Origin: JAAYGT01 sp050252075
Lineage (GTDB): Bacteria > Pseudomonadota > Gammaproteobacteria > Burkholderiales > Burkholderiaceae_B
Assembly (NCBI GenBank): GCA_050252075.1
Contig: JBFWLP010000011.1
Span: 1-49,142, forward strand
Length of the DNA: 49,142 nt
Direction of reading: 5' to 3'
Shown piece after piece: positions 1-7,600 of the stretch; the first letter of the stretch is position 1, and each line of letters begins with the position of its first letter. The translations under genes were made by a program, and so were the position numbers. The notes beneath the pieces were generated by a model. The model was not told where the DNA came from. It searched no databases and saw only the letters and a list, made by a program, of their open reading frames with translations.

Positions 1-247
1 TAATGAAGCCAAAACATTTTTCGGCGTTAAACCACTTAACTTTGCCTTTTTGTGCCATTTTCGTAGTGTCCGTAGAAAAAATAAAAATGCAATTAACCAA
101 GGACGCTGAAACGAAACAGCATTCATCTTTCACCAAATTATTTTGGGGTACCGATTACTAACCTCGAGCCTGCGCACTGCTTGATTACGACTGCAGTGCA
201 AGAGAATAACCATGGTTAGGTTCATAATCAAATACTAGTTAACCCTA

Positions 248-262
248 TGTGGTATTTCCACA
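248..262. repeat. Small inverted repeat TGTGG-N5-CCACA
   Basis: TGTGG at 248-252 pairs perfectly with CCACA at 258-262 around a 5-nt spacer. It lies 80 bp upstream of the aminotransferase start, so it may be an operator half-site pair or a small hairpin. Function is not shown by the sequence. Confidence 0.4.
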
Positions 263-289
263 ATTAATTTACTATTACAACTCCTCGAT

Positions 290-317
290 GTTTTATTTAT
301 TAATAATTAAATAAAAC
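290..317. repeat. A/T-only inverted repeat upstream of the aminotransferase
   Basis: Arms GTTTTATTTA (290-299) and TAAATAAAAC (308-317) are perfect reverse complements around an 8-nt spacer. The repeat ends 26 nt before the ATG at 344, where an operator or a 5'-UTR structure would sit. It lacks the G/C stem of an intrinsic terminator. Confidence 0.5.
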
Positions 318-343
318 AGAATCCTCTCATTGAATATCCGATT

Positions 344-1513
344 ATGAATCTTCTTTCCAAATTGCCCAATGTGGGAACCACAATATTTACGACAATGAGC
401 CAGATGGCCCTGGATCATAACGCTATTAATCTTGGGCAAGGCTTTCCGGATTTCAATCCAGATTCTAAATTGCTTGATCTGGTCAACAAAGCAATGCGGG
501 AAGGGCATAACCAGTATCCGGCAATGGCAGGTGTTCCTGCATTACGTGAAGCCATTCAAAAGAAAGTGGCATCGCTGTATGGCCACACATATCGGGCGGA
601 TACAGAAATTACCGTCACCAGCGGAGCAACCGAAGCCTTGAGCGCGAGTTTGTTAGCGTTGGTGCATCCGGGTGATGAGGTAATCATTATTGAACCGTTC
701 TACGATCTTTATCTTCCTGTTATTGAACTGGCCGGTGGAAAACCAGTAATTGTTTCCATGCTGGCTCCTGATTCAAACAACCCCAGGTTCAGGGTTGACT
801 GGCAGGCAGTGAACGATGCCATTACATCGAAAACAAAACTGCTGATTGTTAATTTTCCGCATAATCCTACCGGTATCGTAATGACAGCCGCCGATCTGGA
901 TTCTCTGGAAGAGATCGTTAACAAGACCGGTATTTTGGTGTTGGGCGATGAGGTCTACGAGCATTTAGTATTTGACGGCGCGAAACATCTTAGCCTGGCA
1001 ACACGACCTTCCTTGGCCGCTAATTCCGTCGTTATCTTTTCATTTGGAAAAACTTACAACGTTACCGGCTGGAAAATAGGGTACGTATGTGCTCCGGAAA
1101 AGATTACCGCTGAAATACGGAAGGTTCATCAGTTTCTTGTTTTCACTGTTCCAAGTCCGTTACAAGTTGGCCTGGCAACATTCATGCAAGATGAATCTAC
1201 TTATTCCGGTTTATCTGATTTTTATGAGCAGAAACGAGACCTGTTAAGTAAAGGGTTGAACACTACAGCGTTGAAACCGTTACCCAGCGAAGGCACTTTC
1301 TTTTTACTTGCGGACTACAGCCAGATGTCCGATTTGCCGCAATTGAAGTTTTCTACGTGGCTCACAAAAGAAAAAGGCGTCACTGTCATTCCCGTATCCG
1401 CGTTTTATCAGGATCCGCAGCGTTTCGACAGTACCCATCGAATTGTGCGTTTTTGCTTTGCAAAGCAGGATGCCACATTGCTTCAGGCGGTGGAACGTCT
1501 TCGAAAAGCTTAA
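344..1513 (+). CDS. PLP-dependent aminotransferase, methionine aminotransferase (YbdL/kynurenine aminotransferase) type
   Basis: A fold-type I, class I/II aminotransferase of 389 residues, full length for the family. The substrate-binding start 'INLGQGFPDF' lies near residue 27. The motif NFPHNPTG near residue 170 contributes to the PLP pocket. The PLP Schiff-base lysine is in SFGKTYNVTGWK near residue 235. The N-terminus and the C-terminal IVRFCFAKQ resemble the E. coli YbdL group, which transaminates methionine and aromatic residues with 2-oxo acids. The exact substrate is inference. The gene stands alone on the plus strand. It is visibly more A/T-rich (about 45-50 % G+C in counted lines) than the replication genes, which suggests a different origin. 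The ATG at 344 is chosen because it begins the conserved N-terminus; the ribosome-binding site is weak. Confidence 0.85.
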   Translation: MNLLSKLPNVGTTIFTTMSQMALDHNAINLGQGFPDFNPDSKLLDLVNKAMREGHNQYPAMAGVPALREAIQKKVASLYGHTYRADTEITVTSGATEALSASLLALVHPGDEVIIIEPFYDLYLPVIELAGGKPVIVSMLAPDSNNPRFRVDWQAVNDAITSKTKLLIVNFPHNPTGIVMTAADLDSLEEIVNKTGILVLGDEVYEHLVFDGAKHLSLATRPSLAANSVVIFSFGKTYNVTGWKIGYVCAPEKITAEIRKVHQFLVFTVPSPLQVGLATFMQDESTYSGLSDFYEQKRDLLSKGLNTTALKPLPSEGTFFLLADYSQMSDLPQLKFSTWLTKEKGVTVIPVSAFYQDPQRFDSTHRIVRFCFAKQDATLLQAVERLRKA

Positions 1514-1523
1514 GTACCGTAAC

Positions 1524-1550
1524 GCTTGTCAGAGCGGCTGGCTGGCAAGC
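1524..1550 (+). terminator. Possible terminator of the aminotransferase gene
   Basis: GCTTGTCA (1524-1531) can pair with TGGCAAGC (1543-1550) with one G-U pair. The T-rich tract starts only about 6 nt further on, so this is a weak intrinsic terminator candidate 11 bp after the stop codon. Confidence 0.3.
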
Positions 1551-1604
1551 TGTATGTTTTATCCTTTTCTTTTCTTTATATAAAGATTACTAATAATGGG
1601 TGTC

Positions 1605-1613
1605 TGTGGATAA
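1605..1613 (-). promoter_or_regulatory. DnaA box (TGTGGATAA)
   Basis: A perfect match, read on the minus strand, to the TTATCCACA consensus DnaA box. It is followed by a GATC at 1617-1620. Confidence 0.6.
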
Positions 1614-1725
1614 CTGGATCAACTCTTTATTTTCTTTAAAAATCAATAGGTTGAACGATATTTTTTATGGTGATAACCCCTTGAATTGCGCAGGGACGGA
1701 TTGGGTATAACTTTTTCTGTTGCTG

Positions 1726-1754
1726 AAAAAGCACGGGTTGTTCTCCACCCGTGC
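1726..1754 (-). terminator. Intrinsic terminator after hcp copy 1
   Basis: On the minus strand an 8-bp perfect stem GCACGGGT/ACCCGTGC (1747-1754 with 1731-1738) with an 8-nt loop is followed by five T (1726-1730). It lies 50 bp beyond the hcp stop and closes the leftward T6SS transcription unit. Confidence 0.8.
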
Positions 1755-1785
1755 ACAGCCTATTCACAGCCGGCCGTCCCTCAGG

Positions 1786-1794
1786 TTATCCACA
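1786..1794 (+). promoter_or_regulatory. DnaA box (TTATCCACA)
   Basis: A perfect consensus DnaA box on the plus strand, 172 bp from the inverted one at 1605-1613. Confidence 0.6.
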
Positions 1795-1804
1795 GGCAGT
1801 CTGA

Positions 1805-2293
1805 TCAGGATTTTGGCGAATTCCAGGAGTCTTGAGCCTCAATACCATTCGGTGTGAAGGTCTCGATGATGGTCTCGTAGGTGAATGAAATGTCTTCCAT
1901 ATGCCCCATGGTTTTGTTCATGGGATCCAGACAATTGGGTACATACTTGTGCATGGATGTAATAACAGCATTCTTGATTTCAACCGTGTAATACAGTTCT
2001 TCCTTGCCCTGAGGCGATATACGATAGTATTGAAGCTTGGCATCGGTAAGCTGTTCTCCTGATGTCAGTGCCTGAAACAGTTTGGGTGATGCTTTATCAA
2101 TTTCTTTGGTAATCGTTAATGGGCCGTGAATGCGTCGCCCTGTCGGCAGACCGGTTTGTATGGATTTTGGAATTTCGATGGTGTGATCAACACCTTGAAC
2201 CAATATGGTGTTTTCGTGGCCTTGTATGGTGCAGCCACCTTCAATTTTTCCCTGTGTTTTTCCCGATAACGTCAAATAGCCGGGCATGGGCAT
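1805..2293 (-). CDS. hcp: Type VI secretion tube protein Hcp, copy 1 (TssD)
   Basis: Hcp forms hexameric rings that stack into the inner tube expelled by the T6SS sheath. It can also carry small effectors in its lumen. The 162-residue protein begins MPMPGYLTL and carries the conserved IHGPLTITKEIDKASPKL, YYRISPQGKEEL and SFTYETI blocks of the evpC/Hcp1 family. It differs from the second copy (7601-8089) at 18 of 162 positions by my ungapped alignment. A ribosome-binding site CGGAG lies about 8-11 nt before the ATG. It is the last gene of the leftward unit, 46 bp after tssA, and is followed by a strong terminator. Its base composition looks lower in G+C than the second copy. Confidence 0.95.
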   Translation of the reverse strand: MPMPGYLTLSGKTQGKIEGGCTIQGHENTILVQGVDHTIEIPKSIQTGLPTGRRIHGPLTITKEIDKASPKLFQALTSGEQLTDAKLQYYRISPQGKEELYYTVEIKNAVITSMHKYVPNCLDPMNKTMGHMEDISFTYETIIETFTPNGIEAQDSWNSPKS

Positions 2294-2339
2294 GTCAGAT
2301 CTCCGTAGAATGAATTAAGCAGAAAAGGGGATAGGCCGC

Positions 2340-3971
2340 TTACACGTAACGTGTTGCGGCTACAAAATTGATGCGTCCCAGCTGTTGTAAAGCGTGGTCG
2401 CATAGATGTTGAATACGTTTGCGTTTGTCGGCGTCATCGGCGCCGGTAAGGCGTGCGAGCGCCTGCTGGCCGGCCCGTAGCGTTAGCTGGAAGAGCTGTT
2501 CGGCGATGTCCGGATCCCAGGTGATCAGGTCGCGTTTACGGCATTCGTCAAGTAATGGCTCAAGAAACTCGATAGCATTGGCATCGGCACGATTGGCCAG
2601 CAATAATTCGGTCAGCACCAAGCGGGCACGAAACTGATCCCGGCCTTTCGGCGTTGATTTTGCATAATCCTGAATTATTTGCATTGCGGACGGGTATTTT
2701 CCGGCGGCGGCGTCACCCATGGCTTGTTGTTTCAATGACTGGAAAGCGTCACTGTCGCCGGTGGCTTTGTTTTGATCGGCGCGGCAGCTTTCTATCCACT
2801 GGCGCGTATCGTCACTTGCAAAGGGTGTTCCGTCGGAAAAGCACAGTTCCGTAATGTCCGGCATGCGTTCTGTAAATGCCAGAACGCTTTTGATAATGGC
2901 CTGGCGCATTGGCGCGCCTTTCTCGCCCAGCATTCCATAGCTTTTTGCGGATTCTCTGTCCAGGTCAAGCCAGAAAGGAAAGGTGGCAATGCGTGATTCG
3001 CAAAACTCGATGACACCCTCGGGGTTCCCGGCATGGCGTATGGTCTGGAAGGCGTCGCTGATGGCCACTGGTGGAGGCATCAGATGGGTGTTGCCCGAAC
3101 TGGCCGGTGGCGGCGATAACAACGTGCTACGCGCGGCAAAACGATTGATCTCGACGGCCAGCGGGTGAAACCGATCGATGGATAGTAGTGCCTGGCTGAT
3201 TCTTGCCAGATAGGAAAGGGCCGGTGTCATTGCCTGAACGACAGCATCCAGGCTTTCGGGGGCATGGTCCAGAGAAAATTCCGCAGTTTCGGGAACCATT
3301 CCGGGATTTTTCCGTGGCGTGCCGGCGGTTGGGGCGGGTGAGGGCGGCGCAGGTGGGGGTGGTTGCGCCTGCCCCGAGGCTGGGGCACCGGAAGCAGCTG
3401 ACGGGGTGGTTTCGTTGGTTGGTGTCTTTTCTTCGACAACGTCCAGATGCTTGATTTGCCGTACAAAGCTTGCCAGCGGTGGTGATTCGGGATCAAGTTC
3501 CGCCAGTGAACGGTCAATGGTTTCAACAGCCTGTACCAAGGCCGCATGGTCAGCGGGGTCTAGTGGAGCAAGCGTGGCCGATTCAAGCCATGTAGAGGCC
3601 CGGTCTATCCACCATGTCAGCGCATTACGCCGACCCCGCATGCGTTTGAGCGTTGGAAACGCTGTTTCCCAGTAGCGGTTTATCAACCCTTCAAACAGTG
3701 TCAGCCCGGCATTCAACCCTTCTATACCAGCCCGTTGCATCCATGCGGCGGCCACCCAGGCCGCCATCATGAAGTCTTTGCTTTGTTTCGCAAGAACATC
3801 GGTACCCAGCGATTCGACTTTCGCCCAGTCGATCAGGCTGCTGCCGGTAAGGCTGGTCATTTTTTCAATTTCGGCGGCCACCGCTTCGTATTCATCGGTG
3901 GAGCGGGCTTCCTGGCCGGCCGGGGAATCGGTTGTAATGGGGTCAAGCAGTGGTGTTACGTTGATAGTCAT
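2340..3971 (-). CDS. tssA: Type VI secretion protein TssA (ImpA_N / VasJ type)
   Basis: TssA caps the growing sheath-tube and links it to the baseplate. The 543-residue protein has the ImpA N-terminal domain at about 1-130 (LLDPITTDSPAGQEAR opening, then WLADAW-like helices seen here as AAWVAAAWMQRAG). A proline/alanine-rich linker follows at about 185-225. A long helical C-terminal half of VasJ type carries a conserved segment on assessing columns and SDGTPFASDDTRQWIE. The length fits the VasJ-type TssA group. The start at 3971 gives the conserved MTINVTPLLDPI opening and lies 12 bp after the preceding gene's stop. It is co-directional with clpV and the unknown gene upstream, consistent with one operon. 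Confidence 0.9.
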   Translation of the reverse strand: MTINVTPLLDPITTDSPAGQEARSTDEYEAVAAEIEKMTSLTGSSLIDWAKVESLGTDVLAKQSKDFMMAAWVAAAWMQRAGIEGLNAGLTLFEGLINRYWETAFPTLKRMRGRRNALTWWIDRASTWLESATLAPLDPADHAALVQAVETIDRSLAELDPESPPLASFVRQIKHLDVVEEKTPTNETTPSAASGAPASGQAQPPPPAPPSPAPTAGTPRKNPGMVPETAEFSLDHAPESLDAVVQAMTPALSYLARISQALLSIDRFHPLAVEINRFAARSTLLSPPPASSGNTHLMPPPVAISDAFQTIRHAGNPEGVIEFCESRIATFPFWLDLDRESAKSYGMLGEKGAPMRQAIIKSVLAFTERMPDITELCFSDGTPFASDDTRQWIESCRADQNKATGDSDAFQSLKQQAMGDAAAGKYPSAMQIIQDYAKSTPKGRDQFRARLVLTELLLANRADANAIEFLEPLLDECRKRDLITWDPDIAEQLFQLTLRAGQQALARLTGADDADKRKRIQHLCDHALQQLGRINFVAATRYV

Positions 3972-3983
3972 GGGGCCGGGTAG

Positions 3984-4775
3984 TTACGCCATACGAATAA
4001 GGTGAACGTCTTCAATCCGGCCTTCGGGCAGGGTGCCGATCGCCAGAAGGTCGGGCTCGCCTTCAAGCCGGATGAAGTAGCTGTTCTGCACAGGGATGCT
4101 GTTTTGCAGTGCCCAGGCGTCGAACGACGCGCCGGCGGCGTCAAATGTGACGCCTTGCAGCTCGTATTCGTTCACCGTACGCTCGGGTAAGCCACCGGAT
4201 GGCCCTACCGCATGAAAACTGATGGTGGCGTTGTTGCCTGACACGCCTACCAGTGCTCCGGCAGCGGTTTGGTCAGGGCAGGGGTGAACTTCTAGCCAGA
4301 TACCCAACCGGTCGTGAGCATGCAAGCCCAGTCGAACCGGCAGGCGCGATGCAATGGGCGCGTGTGCCCGTGCTACTGCCTTGGCCTGCCAGTTCTGGGC
4401 GCCGGCGATGGTCCAGTCGTCAAGAACGCCGGCGTGTGGCGAAGGTGGCGCAACAGGTGCACCGCTGCCGGCGTCGGACAACAGAACAATGCCGTTGACC
4501 GGACGTTGGCGGCGTGTTTGCAGGGAAAGCCGGAACAAGGACAACGATCGCCGAACGTGGGGCTGGTTGAACTGTTCGTGGGTTCCGGTAATGACCAGCA
4601 CTGCCGCATTGGCCTGTGCGGCCCCCTGGGCGCTGGCCACCCACGCGGATTCATCGGTTAGCGGCCAACGCTGACCTTTTACCGGAAGACCATAGGTTGC
4701 AAGGGTACGTGCCGCCGTTTGGGCAAAGGCGTTGTTTTCACCCAGGGTAATAAACCAGGCACAGGCGTCTGTCAT
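3984..4775 (-). CDS. Unrecognised T6SS-cluster protein between clpV and tssA
   Basis: I do not recognise this 263-residue family. The start at 4775 (MTDACAWFITLG) is chosen because it lies 8 bp after the clpV stop. The same frame stays open well upstream into clpV, but that extension is Arg/His/Cys-rich shadow sequence. The first 130 residues look like an alpha/beta fold: a hydrophobic strand AWFITLG, helices, then AVLVITG near residue 60 and NGIVLLS near residue 95. The second half looks beta-rich, including LGIWLEVHPCPD and a C-terminal SYFIRLEGEPDLLAIGTLPEGRIEDVHLI. No signal peptide or membrane span is seen, so it is probably cytoplasmic. Its place between the sheath ATPase and TssA suggests an assembly or accessory role; that is inference. 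Confidence 0.7.
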   Translation of the reverse strand: MTDACAWFITLGENNAFAQTAARTLATYGLPVKGQRWPLTDESAWVASAQGAAQANAAVLVITGTHEQFNQPHVRRSLSLFRLSLQTRRQRPVNGIVLLSDAGSGAPVAPPSPHAGVLDDWTIAGAQNWQAKAVARAHAPIASRLPVRLGLHAHDRLGIWLEVHPCPDQTAAGALVGVSGNNATISFHAVGPSGGLPERTVNEYELQGVTFDAAGASFDAWALQNSIPVQNSYFIRLEGEPDLLAIGTLPEGRIEDVHLIRMA

Positions 4776-4783
4776 GGGTTGAC

Positions 4784-7516
4784 CTAGCTGAATGTTGCGA
4801 TGAATTGCCCGGAGCCGTCGACATCGAGAGTGGCGGCAGAAAGCGTTTGCGAGTCGGACATGCGGGCCAATAAAGTGTTGGAAAGCATGGGCAGTATGGA
4901 ACCCTTCAGTATGAAATCGATATTGCGCGCGCCCGTTTCTACTTCGGTACAGCGCGCGGTAATAGTATCGATTGCCGGTTGGGATACCGTCAGCGCGATT
5001 TTGTTGTTTTGCTTCATGCGCTTTGCCAGCTTCGCCAGCTTCAGTTCGACAATGCCGCGCAAGGCATCGCCTTTGAGTGTCATGAAGGGAACGATACTCA
5101 TACGGGCCAGCAAAGCGGGTTTGAAGTGGTTCGACAGAATGGGGCGTATGGCGGTGCCCACTGCACTGACAGGTGGCGGCTCGTCGTCGGCACACAGTTC
5201 CGTAATGACATCGAGCCCCAGATTCGAGGTAAGGAAAACCACTGTGTTGCGAAAATTGATTTCACGGCCTTCGCCATCGGAAAGCACGCCTTTGTCGAAG
5301 ACCTGATAAAACAGATTCACGACATCGAGATGCGCTTTTTCCACTTCGTCGAGCAAAACCACAGAATAGGGACGTTGCCGCACTGCCTCGGTAAGTACGC
5401 CGCCTTCGCCGTAACCCACGTAGCCGGGGGGTGATCCCACCAGCCGGCTGACCGTATGTTTTTCCTGAAACTCGCTCATGTTGATCGTAACCAGCGAGTG
5501 TTCGCCGCCGAACATGATGTCGGCCACGGATAAGGCCAGTTCGGTTTTCCCTGTGCCCGAAGGCCCGACCAGCAAGAAAATACCCATGGGTTGATCGGGG
5601 TCACGCAGGCCGGATCGTGCCGATTTCAAGACTTCGGCAACAGAGGCGATGGCGTGATCCTGCCCTTTGATGCGTTCTTTCAGTGTGTTTTCCAGCGCCA
5701 GCGCTGCTGCGGCCTGATCACGCATCATCTTGCCCAGCGGAATGCCGGTACGGTCGGACACTACCTTGGCGACGGTGTCGGGCGAGACGTCGATGAAGAT
5801 GAGTTTTTCTTCCGCCTGAAGCTGTTCAAACGCCTGTTCGGCGTTGATCAGTTCTGCCTCGACCGATTGCATTGTTCGGGATTCGGCAGGGGATTCCGCG
5901 GCCGTTCCAGTGGCCGATTCAGCAGCAGATTCGGCGGCAGCGGAATCATCGGGCGCAGATTCGGCTTGGCCCGTTACGGCGCTGGATTTGAGTGTCTGGC
6001 GTTCATTGCGTAAATTCAGAACTTGCTGTGCCGCCTCGAACTGACGATTGAAGCGGGCGTGGCGCTCGTCGAGCTCGGCCTGAACCTGATTCATTTCCGA
6101 CTGGATATCTTCAAGCCGCTGCGCATCGACGGGAATACGGTTTTCGATGTCGCGCAAAAGCCCGCGCTGCTCGCGCTCCAGCATTTGCAGCTTTCGCTCC
6201 CGGTCTTCGATGAAGTCGGGTTTTGAAGAGAGATTCACCTTGATTCGGGCGCACGCGGTGTCCAGCAGGTCGATAGCCTTGTCGGGAAGCTGGCGGCCGG
6301 TGATATACCGGTTGGACAGTTCAGCGGCGGCAACCAGTGCGTCTTCCCGGATGATCACCCGGTGAACCTGTTCGTAACGTTCTTTTAGGCCACGCAGTAT
6401 CTGGACTGCCATGTCGACCGAGGGCTCATCGAGCTTGACCAGTTCGAATCGGCGCGCAAGCGCGGGATCTTTTTCAAAATACTTTTTGTACTCGCTCCAG
6501 GTGGTGGCGGCAATGGTGCGCAGTTCGCCGCGGGCGAGCGCTGGTTTGAGCAGGTTGGCGGCGTCGCTGGTACCCGCCGCGCCACCTGCGCCGATCAGGG
6601 TATGGGCTTCATCGATGAACAGGATAATGGGGCTGGGTGAGGCCTTGATTTCATTGATGACCCCGCGAAGACGGTTTTCGAATTCGCCCTTTACGCCCGC
6701 GCCTGCTTCCAGGGCGCCCATATCCAGCCCAAGAATGGTGACGCCTTGCAGAATTTCGGGCACGTCGCCTTCTACAACGCGTACTGCCAGCCCTTCGATG
6801 ACGGCGGTTTTACCGACCCCGGGATCACCGACGCAGATGGGGTTGTTCTTACGGCGTCGGGCCAGGATATCAACCATCTGACGAATTTCCGGGTCGCGGC
6901 CAAAAACGGGATCGATTTTTCCGTCGCGTGCTTTTGCGGTGAAATCTTCACAGAACCGTTGAATGGCCGATCCTCCCCGGGCAGGGTCGCCGGTGGCGCC
7001 CGCATTGGCTTGAGAGGATCCAACGTTGGTTGATTCGGCCGATTCGCGCGAGGCGCCGGCAACCTGGCCCAGCAATTCTATGGTCTTGCGTTTGTCCAGT
7101 TCAGACAGCAGCGTTGCGTAGGTTCCGCTGGCATAAAACGACGTGCGGGCAATAAAGGCTCCGAGCAGGGCTCCGGAACGGATATTGCCCTCGTACAGAT
7201 CGAGCGAGGCAATGAGCCACGCGTCGGAGAAAAGTTCGGGTAATAGCGGGGAAAATTGTGGTCTGCCGCTGTTGCCACCTTTGAAACCTTCGATGGATTG
7301 TTCAAGTGCCCGTTGAACACGGCCCGGATCAATACCTGCCTGTTTGAGGATGAGCTGGATATCGGCGCGCGGGTCTTCCAGAAGGCGCACCAACATGTGT
7401 TCGATGGTAATTTCGTAGTGGGTTCGACTGAGACAAATACCTGCGGCATTTTCCAACGCGTCGCGGCACGTTGGGTTCAGTTTGTCGACCAGAGACTTGA
7501 ACTCGACAATTTGCAT
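4784..7516 (-). CDS. clpV: Type VI secretion sheath-disassembly ATPase ClpV (TssH)
   Basis: A AAA+ unfoldase of the ClpB/Hsp100 class that recycles contracted TssB/TssC sheaths in the cytoplasm. The 910 residues hold two N-terminal Clp_N repeats (about 1-150), a first AAA module with Walker A GDPGVGKT (about 230) and Walker B ILFIDEAH, a coiled-coil middle region, a second AAA module with Walker A GPSGTGKT (about 660) and Walker B VVLLDEVEKAH, and a ClpB D2-small C-terminal domain. An Ala/Ser/Glu/Asp-rich low-complexity segment of about 40 residues sits in the middle region (about 508-548) and makes the protein somewhat long. The gene follows hcp copy 2 across an intrinsic hairpin and precedes the unrecognised gene and tssA. 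Confidence 0.95.
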   Translation of the reverse strand: MQIVEFKSLVDKLNPTCRDALENAAGICLSRTHYEITIEHMLVRLLEDPRADIQLILKQAGIDPGRVQRALEQSIEGFKGGNSGRPQFSPLLPELFSDAWLIASLDLYEGNIRSGALLGAFIARTSFYASGTYATLLSELDKRKTIELLGQVAGASRESAESTNVGSSQANAGATGDPARGGSAIQRFCEDFTAKARDGKIDPVFGRDPEIRQMVDILARRRKNNPICVGDPGVGKTAVIEGLAVRVVEGDVPEILQGVTILGLDMGALEAGAGVKGEFENRLRGVINEIKASPSPIILFIDEAHTLIGAGGAAGTSDAANLLKPALARGELRTIAATTWSEYKKYFEKDPALARRFELVKLDEPSVDMAVQILRGLKERYEQVHRVIIREDALVAAAELSNRYITGRQLPDKAIDLLDTACARIKVNLSSKPDFIEDRERKLQMLEREQRGLLRDIENRIPVDAQRLEDIQSEMNQVQAELDERHARFNRQFEAAQQVLNLRNERQTLKSSAVTGQAESAPDDSAAAESAAESATGTAAESPAESRTMQSVEAELINAEQAFEQLQAEEKLIFIDVSPDTVAKVVSDRTGIPLGKMMRDQAAAALALENTLKERIKGQDHAIASVAEVLKSARSGLRDPDQPMGIFLLVGPSGTGKTELALSVADIMFGGEHSLVTINMSEFQEKHTVSRLVGSPPGYVGYGEGGVLTEAVRQRPYSVVLLDEVEKAHLDVVNLFYQVFDKGVLSDGEGREINFRNTVVFLTSNLGLDVITELCADDEPPPVSAVGTAIRPILSNHFKPALLARMSIVPFMTLKGDALRGIVELKLAKLAKRMKQNNKIALTVSQPAIDTITARCTEVETGARNIDFILKGSILPMLSNTLLARMSDSQTLSAATLDVDGSGQFIATFS

Positions 7517-7550
7517 AACTTTCCCCGCCTGGCGAGCACGGCTCGCATAG

Positions 7551-7593
7551 AAAAACTGCCTGTCCGGGAAGGCGGCAGGCAGTTTGTTTTTTT
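7551..7593 (-). terminator. Hairpin between hcp copy 2 and clpV (intrinsic terminator/attenuator)
   Basis: AAACTGCCTG (7553-7562) and CAGGCAGTTT (7576-7585) form a 10-bp perfect stem with a 13-nt loop. Read leftward it ends in five T, three of them in the stem; read rightward it is followed by seven T (7587-7593). It lies between the hcp stop and the clpV start in one gene series. It could therefore end most transcripts after hcp and keep hcp expression above clpV. Confidence 0.7.
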
Positions 7594-7600
7594 ACCCTGA

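Larger units (their letters stand above)
1..343. other. A/T-rich non-coding leader region
   Basis: No convincing gene is seen on either strand. The stretch is A/T-rich and holds three inverted repeats: a 12-bp perfect palindrome TAACCATGGTTA at 207-218, a TGTGG/CCACA hairpin at 248-262, and a 10-bp-arm A/T-only inverted repeat at 290-317 just before the aminotransferase start. It probably carries the promoter and operator of that gene. I could not assign a convincing -35/-10 pair. Confidence 0.6.
1514..1804. other. Intergenic segment with DnaA boxes and an A/T-rich stretch (origin-like)
   Basis: No gene is seen in these 291 bp. An A/T-rich, pyrimidine-tract stretch (about 1556-1675) is flanked by two perfect 9-mer DnaA boxes in opposite orientation at 1605-1613 and 1786-1794. 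A near match, CTATTCACA, lies around 1760-1768. The intrinsic terminator of the leftward hcp gene (1726-1754) sits between the boxes. The combination resembles a replication origin or a DnaA-binding site, but neither dnaA nor mnmG adjoins it here. Confidence 0.45.

Noticed and set aside
508..532. CRISPR, tRNA or rRNA genes anywhere in the window
   Set aside because: No regularly spaced repeats and no tRNA cloverleaf or rRNA sequence were seen on reading through; the coordinates here are only a placeholder for a window-wide check.
4776..5195. An N-terminal extension of the gene at 3984-4775 into clpV
   Set aside because: The extra 140 residues are Arg/His/Cys-rich, overlap the clpV coding frame and look like a shadow of it; the ATG at 4775 fits the operon spacing.
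5850..5992. The Ala/Ser/Glu-rich stretch of clpV as a novel insertion domain
   Set aside because: ClpV proteins often have a variable low-complexity part in this middle region, so it was noted but not treated as new.
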